Part shown: piece by piece, positions 59,627 through 64,000 of the stretch | Layout: each line of letters opens with the position of its first letter | Numbering within the stretch: position 1 is the first letter of the stretch | NCBI GenBank assembly: GCA_045119215.1 | Contig: JBGVDD010000106.1 | Span: forward strand, 9,655-73,654 | Reading direction: 5' to 3' | DNA length: 64,000 bases | DNA from: RUG11237 sp045119215 | GTDB taxonomy: Bacteria > Bacillota > Clostridia > Lachnospirales > Lachnospiraceae | Position numbers and translations under genes: made by a program | Notes under the pieces: generated by a model | Databases searched by the model: none | Seen by the model: the letters and a program-made list of their open reading frames with translations, nothing else | What the model was told of the DNA's origin: nothing

Positions 59627-59824
59627 ATGTTTTTTAATCACTATTCAAAAAATGAGTTAGATTATGTAGAAAAGCCAAAGAAATATGTAGGAAACATTGT
59701 CATCCTGGGGATTGGGGTTTTGGCAATCTTAATTACCGGATTTTTATATTCCGCCAAATTAAATAACAACGGAGATTTTGCTGGCAGCAATGAGCATATC
59801 ACCATACAAAAAAAGGCGTCCTGA
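59627..59824 (+). CDS. Small single-helix membrane protein, unknown
   Basis: 65 residues: polar start 'MFFNHYSKNELDYVEKPKKY', one helix 'VGNIVILGIGVLAILITGFLYSA', short outside tail. Ribosome site AGGAGG (59615-59620) is strong. Its stop lies within the terminator hairpin that follows. Function unknown; the tail has no lipid or sortase signal. Confidence 0.75.
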   Translation: MFFNHYSKNELDYVEKPKKYVGNIVILGIGVLAILITGFLYSAKLNNNGDFAGSNEHITIQKKAS

Positions 59825-59846
59825 ATCTGATTAGGACGCTTTTTTA
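59809..59846. terminator. Bidirectional terminator after the small membrane gene
   Basis: AAAAAAGGCGTCCT pairs with AGGACGCTTTTTT across a 10-nt loop; it also ends the DUF3892 gene on the minus strand. Confidence 0.9.
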
Positions 59847-59859
59847 CTGTTTTATCCAC

Positions 59860-60162
59860 TTATGAGCCACCTTTTACCGTTGGCAAAGCGGACAGATTGT
59901 TGGTCTCTGAATCATCGGGAAGGGACTTTAAATATTCTGTACCCTTGTTATGGGCAATTCCCACCCCCTGGATTTCCCCAGCTCTCGCCAATGCCACGCC
60001 CTCTTTGCGGCTGACAATCCTCTCATCAGATAACTGGTATCCTGTGATACGACCATCTTCCTTTACCAAGCCCGTAATCCTTACTGCATCCTCCTTTGGT
60101 TGTGGCACCTCATCCATGGCAGCCATGGGCAATACCTTGGAAAGTGAATTTTGTTCCTTCAT
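59860..60162 (-). CDS. DUF3892 domain protein
   Basis: 100 residues. DUF3892 pattern is clear: 'AVRITGLVKEDGRITGYQLSDERIVSRKEGVALA' and 'GVGIAHNKGTEYLKSLPD'. Function unknown. GGAGG 9 nt upstream sets the ATG at 60162. Standalone. Confidence 0.85.
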   Translation of the reverse strand: MKEQNSLSKVLPMAAMDEVPQPKEDAVRITGLVKEDGRITGYQLSDERIVSRKEGVALARAGEIQGVGIAHNKGTEYLKSLPDDSETNNLSALPTVKGGS

Positions 60163-60250
60163 ATATAAAAACCTCCTGTCTATACTGAAACCTGGTATGA
60201 TTAGTATAAACAGAAGTTTTTATTTTATACTTTTCAAAAAGTTCTTGAAA

Positions 60251-62617
60251 CTACATTACTACCCGGGCAATCAGATAAAACAAAAAGGCTGCCACCCAGG
60301 CGATGGCACATTGCCAGATTACCACTGCAACTGCCCATTTTTTCCCCAGTTCATGTTTTATGGAAGCAACGGCTGCCACACATGGTGCATAAAGCAGACT
60401 AAATACCAGCAATGCCCCTGCAGAGGCCGTTGAAATCACTGCCTGGATTCCCCCCTGGGCATCAAACAATACTTCCAGCACGGATACCACACTTTCCTTT
60501 GCCATGAATCCGCTGATTAAGGACGTACAGATTCGCCAGTCTCCCAATCCTAACGGTGCAAAGACCGGAGCAATCACCCCTGCAATCGTAGCCATAATAC
60601 TCTGTGCCGAATCTTCCACCAGATTGAAATGAAAATCAAATCTCTGGAGAAACCATACCAGTATGGTTGCGATTAAAATAACAGAAAAAGCTTTCTGCAA
60701 AAAGTCCTTTGCTTTCTCCCACATTAACTGCATGGTACTTCTTAAACTTGGCAAACGGTAATTTGGCAGTTCCATAACAAAGGGAACTGCTTCCCCTTGA
60801 AATAACACACCCTTATAAACAAATGCCACTAAAATTCCTACCACAATACCCAACAGATACAAACCTGTCATTACTAATCCCCCATGCTTTGGGAAAAATG
60901 CTCCCACAAAAAAGGCATAGATTGGCAGCTTGGCAGTACAACTCATAAATGGTGTAAGTAAAATCGTCATCTTACGGTCTCTTTCACTGGGAAGAGTTCT
61001 GGTGGACATAACTGCCGGAACAGTACACCCAAAGCCGATTAACATTGGTACGATACTTCTTCCGGACAATCCAATTTTTCGAAGCAGCTTATCCATACAA
61101 AATGCCACTCTGGCAATGTAGCCGCTGTCCTCCAGTAAAGATAAAAAGAAAAACATGGTTACCACAATAGGAAGAAAGCTTAACACACCGCCCACTCCTT
61201 GAAACACACCACCTATGACTAATTCATGAATCACTGGATTTACCCCTGCCTTTGTCAATGCCTGGTCTGTCACTGTGGTAAGAAGCCCTATTCCCTGTTC
61301 CAACAATCCCTGAAACCAGGCACCAATCACATTGAATGTCAGATAAAACACCAATGCCATAATTCCTACAAATACAGGAATGGCAGTATATTTTCCTGTG
61401 AGTACACGGTCTATTTCCCGACTCCTTATATGCTCCTTACTCTCTTTGGGTTTGTTGACACATTCCTCACTTACTTTTTTGATGTAAGAAAATCTCATAT
61501 CAGCAATGGCTGCGCTTCTGTCTAAGCCCCGTTCCTTCTCCATCTGCAAGGTAATATGTTCTAACATTTCCAGCTCGTTTTCATCCAATTTTAGCTTATC
61601 TAAAATATGCCCATCACCTTCAATTACTTTGCTGGCAGCAAAGCGCAGAGGAAGCCTGGCTCTTGTGGCATGGTCCTCGATGAGATTACATACTGCATGA
61701 ATACAGCGGTGTACCGCTCCATTATGTTCGCCTTGACAGCAGAAATCCTGCTCCACCGGTTTTTCCTGATAATGGGCAATATGTAATGCATGAGTAATCA
61801 ATTCATCCACCCCTGAATTTTTTGCTGCTGAGATGGGCACCACAGGAACTCCCAACATAGCCTCCATCTTATTGATATCTATAGAGCCACCATTTCCAGT
61901 AAGTTCATCCATCATATTCACCGCCACTACCATAGGCCGGTCCATCTCTAATAACTGCATGGTAAGATACAGATTTCTCTCAATATTTGTGGCATCCACA
62001 ATATTAATAATTGCATTGGGGCTTTCCTCCAGCACAAAATTTCTTGACACCAATTCCTCACTAGAATATGGTGACATGGAATAAATCCCCGGCAAATCTG
62101 TAATTGCTGTATTGCTGTGCCCTAAAATAGTTCCCTCTTTCCTATCCACAGTTACTCCCGGAAAGTTTCCTACGTGCTGGTTGGACCCGGTAAGACGGTT
62201 AAACAATGTAGTTTTTCCACAATTCTGATTTCCCACCAGTGCAAAGGTAAGGATCTGCTTTTCTGGTAATGGATGGCCGCTACCCTTTACGTGGTGAATT
62301 CCCGGCTCTCCCAATGCAGGATGGGGAGTATGTTTCTTCCTCTCCTTACCTAAGGTTGACTCTTGCTGTTTCGTTTCTTTATTCTCTTTATTCTCTATTT
62401 TGGTTATACTGATTTTCTCTGCGTCATCCAGACGCAGTGTCAGCTCATACCCATGAATTCTAAGCTCCATAGGGTCTCCCATAGGAGCTAACTTTACTAG
62501 TGTAATCTCAGCCCCCGGAATCACCCCCATATCCAAAAAATGCTGTCTAAGTGCCCCCTCTCCGCCTACTGTGTCTATCCGTCCACTTTCTCCTATTTTG
62601 AGTTCTTTTAATGTCAT
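60251..62617 (-). CDS. feoB: FeoA-FeoB fusion, ferrous iron transporter
   Basis: Imports Fe(II). FeoA-like SH3 domain (about 1-75, 'LKELKIGESGRIDTVGGEGALRQHFLDMGVIPGAEITLV') is fused to FeoB. G-protein motifs: 'LVGNQNCGKTTLFNRLTG' (G1), 'ITDLPGIYSM' (G3), 'AVNMMDELT' (G4). Then C-terminal membrane domain with gate motifs such as 'PMLIGFGCTVPAVMSTRTL'. 788 residues. Start 62617 overlaps the upstream stop (ATGA), so it is coupled to the SseB-like gene. Confidence 0.96.
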   Translation of the reverse strand: MTLKELKIGESGRIDTVGGEGALRQHFLDMGVIPGAEITLVKLAPMGDPMELRIHGYELTLRLDDAEKISITKIENKENKETKQQESTLGKERKKHTPHPALGEPGIHHVKGSGHPLPEKQILTFALVGNQNCGKTTLFNRLTGSNQHVGNFPGVTVDRKEGTILGHSNTAITDLPGIYSMSPYSSEELVSRNFVLEESPNAIINIVDATNIERNLYLTMQLLEMDRPMVVAVNMMDELTGNGGSIDINKMEAMLGVPVVPISAAKNSGVDELITHALHIAHYQEKPVEQDFCCQGEHNGAVHRCIHAVCNLIEDHATRARLPLRFAASKVIEGDGHILDKLKLDENELEMLEHITLQMEKERGLDRSAAIADMRFSYIKKVSEECVNKPKESKEHIRSREIDRVLTGKYTAIPVFVGIMALVFYLTFNVIGAWFQGLLEQGIGLLTTVTDQALTKAGVNPVIHELVIGGVFQGVGGVLSFLPIVVTMFFFLSLLEDSGYIARVAFCMDKLLRKIGLSGRSIVPMLIGFGCTVPAVMSTRTLPSERDRKMTILLTPFMSCTAKLPIYAFFVGAFFPKHGGLVMTGLYLLGIVVGILVAFVYKGVLFQGEAVPFVMELPNYRLPSLRSTMQLMWEKAKDFLQKAFSVILIATILVWFLQRFDFHFNLVEDSAQSIMATIAGVIAPVFAPLGLGDWRICTSLISGFMAKESVVSVLEVLFDAQGGIQAVISTASAGALLVFSLLYAPCVAAVASIKHELGKKWAVAVVIWQCAIAWVAAFLFYLIARVVM

Positions 62618-63036
62618 TTGCAAATTTCTCCCTTAATCAATCCAAGCAGCTCCTTATCTAACATTATGGTCCTGTTCCATGGATTTAGCAAGAGCCCCTT
62701 CACACTTTTCTCGGCTAATGCCATATCAAATAACTGATCTATTTTTGCCATGAAAGTAGACATCACCTGGGTGTTTCCTTTCATTTGTTCTTCAAAGCTG
62801 GTAAATGCCACCATCCATTTTTCTCCATTCTCCAACTCCATTGCCTGAATCTGAAACTGACCGCCAATGGATGGGTCCACAGCCACCACAAATTCTCCCC
62901 CTTCCCTCATGCGCCTTCTAATGGTGCTCAGCACCACAGCCAACATTTCTTCTGATGGCTCTTTTTGCAATATTGCTATATATTCCTCAATTTTTTCATT
63001 TCCTGCAAGCTCTTTATCTTTATTATCCGCTTTCAT
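62614..63036 (-). CDS. SseB-like protein
   Basis: 140 residues. The C-terminal half matches the SseB N-terminal-domain family: 'DQLFDMALAEKSVKGLLLNPWNRTIMLDKELLGLI'. Function unknown; possibly a protein-binding adaptor. ATG at 63036 after AGGAGG 6 nt earlier is preferred over the 63060 frame. Coupled with feoB, so perhaps linked to iron uptake control. Confidence 0.82.
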   Translation of the reverse strand: MKADNKDKELAGNEKIEEYIAILQKEPSEEMLAVVLSTIRRRMREGGEFVVAVDPSIGGQFQIQAMELENGEKWMVAFTSFEEQMKGNTQVMSTFMAKIDQLFDMALAEKSVKGLLLNPWNRTIMLDKELLGLIKGEICK

Positions 63037-63160
63037 TCTATGCCTCCTGGTTTTGGTCATTTTGTAGGTATATTATACCTTAGATTCGACAAAGGTTCAA
63101 CATGCACACTTTTCCTTTCCTCTCATATATTATAATGATGTTTTAATTTTGAGGTGTTAT

Positions 63161-64000
63161 ATGGATAACATGCTAGATACCGGCACCCTGAAGGTGTCCC
63201 TGCGCTCTACTCTGGGCAGCATACCAGTCAAATCCGCCCAAGTTGCCATATCCTACACCGGAGAACCTGATTCTACCATCGAGACGCTGTCTACCGATTC
63301 TTCCGGACAGACCGAAACCATCACTCTACCCACCCCTCCCTTAGAGTACAGTATGTCTCCTTCCGAGAATCAGCCCTACAGCGAATACACTTTGCAAGTA
63401 AAGGCTGAAGGCTATGAGCCGGTAAGCGTCAGCGGTGTGGAATTGTTCTCTGGTCAGGAAGCTTTAGCCGACATCGATATGGTACCCAACACAGCTGGAG
63501 AAAATCCTGAACGTTTCGTCATCGGTCCCCACACTTTATTTGGAGACTATCCTCCCAAAATTCCAGAAGAGGAAGTAAAACCACCTACGGAAACCGGAGA
63601 AATTGTTTTAAGCCGGGTGGTAGTTCCTGAATACATTATCGTCCATGACGGCCCTCCCTCTGACTCCTCCGCCTCAGACTATTTTGTTCCATTTACAGAT
63701 TATATTAAAAATGTGGCAAGCAGTGAAATCTATGCCACCTGGCCTGCTTCCACGATTCGTGCAAATGTGCTTGCAATATTATCTTTTACCTTGAATAGGG
63801 TATATACCGAATGGTACAGAAACAAAGGATATGATTTCACCATCACCTCCTCCACCGCATACGACCACAAGTGGATTCCAGGAAGGAACTATTTCGAAAG
63901 TATTTCTATTATTGTAGATGAACTTTTCACAAATTTCTTGTCCAGACCCAACGTGAAACAGCCAATTCTCACCCAATACTGTGATGGAAAACAGGCAAAA
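63161..64000 (+). CDS. SpoIID/peptidoglycan-binding-like protein (3' part missing)
   Basis: Open to the right edge (280 codons visible). N-terminal about 125 residues look like a Pro/Ser/Thr-rich beta domain ('GTLKVSLRSTLGSIPVKSAQVAI'), followed by 'VVVPEYIIVHDGPPSD', 'FTDYIKNVASSEIYATWPAST', 'LSFTLNRVYTEWYRNKGYDFTI' and 'ESISIIVDELFTNFLSRP'. I recognise this as the family annotated peptidoglycan-binding in Clostridia, with a SpoIID-like region; the active region may be cut off. ATG at 63161 follows GAGGTG (63151-63156). No signal peptide is evident. Confidence 0.7.
   Translation, partial: MDNMLDTGTLKVSLRSTLGSIPVKSAQVAISYTGEPDSTIETLSTDSSGQTETITLPTPPLEYSMSPSENQPYSEYTLQVKAEGYEPVSVSGVELFSGQEALADIDMVPNTAGENPERFVIGPHTLFGDYPPKIPEEEVKPPTETGEIVLSRVVVPEYIIVHDGPPSDSSASDYFVPFTDYIKNVASSEIYATWPASTIRANVLAILSFTLNRVYTEWYRNKGYDFTITSSTAYDHKWIPGRNYFESISIIVDELFTNFLSRPNVKQPILTQYCDGKQAK

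Overview
The window (low GC, roughly 40 percent by eye) reads as chromosomal DNA from a flagellated Clostridia member, most likely family Lachnospiraceae. The reasons are the gene order (ftsEX followed by an M23 peptidase and a CtpA protease; hpf, secA, prfB; gltB, gltD), several small Lachnospiraceae-type proteins (DUF6472, DUF3892, YjfB, DUF6512), a long-form HPF, two large flagellins and a CsrA. I cannot name the genus. Most genes lie on the minus strand and most are core metabolism.

Layout, left to right. 1-6 kb: ammonium transporter (cut by the edge) with an unusual repeat-bearing leader, Tex, two small membrane proteins, and an ACT regulator with homoserine dehydrogenase. 6-10 kb is an accessory block: a secreted protein that looks frameshifted, an ECF sigma factor fused through a membrane helix to a WG-repeat domain, a coiled-coil membrane protein, and a divergent ribbon-helix-helix regulator with operator-like repeats. 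10-20 kb: CheW, RF2 with its programmed frameshift, SecA, HPF, CtpA, an M23 hydrolase, FtsX, FtsE and a CdaR-type regulator. 20-35 kb: YjfB, RidA, CvfB, acyl-ACP thioesterase, two identical tRNA-Gln, a methyltransferase, a cyclophilin lipoprotein, MraY-like, a secreted transglutaminase with a TNTEKP repeat, MATE, Rrf2, HAD, AsnS, a pseudouridine synthase and DUF6512.

35-43.3 kb is the most interesting part. It holds an epimerase, a compact Fst/par-like type I toxin-antitoxin locus, two flagellins, a csrA gene, and a small tyrosine recombinase bracketed by 25-bp inverted repeats. A sigma-28-type (flagellar) promoter sits at the far end of the bracketed segment. As sequenced it fires away from csrA into a hairpin terminator; after inversion it would fire into csrA, whose product in Firmicutes controls flagellin translation. 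A hairpin that could bind CsrA lies in the leader of the adjacent flagellin gene. I infer a self-contained phase switch for flagellar regulation, currently OFF.

43-64 kb: glutamate synthase (gltD, gltB), a CPBP protease, thiamine pyrophosphokinase, ArgS, a conserved unknown, phosphofructokinase, carB and carA, a small membrane protein, DUF3892, a FeoA-FeoB fusion with an SseB-like partner, and the start of a SpoIID-like protein cut by the right edge. Two kinds of dispersed intergenic repeat recur between 34 and 51 kb: a 20-bp tandem unit, and short CCGG-centred palindromes placed just after stop codons.
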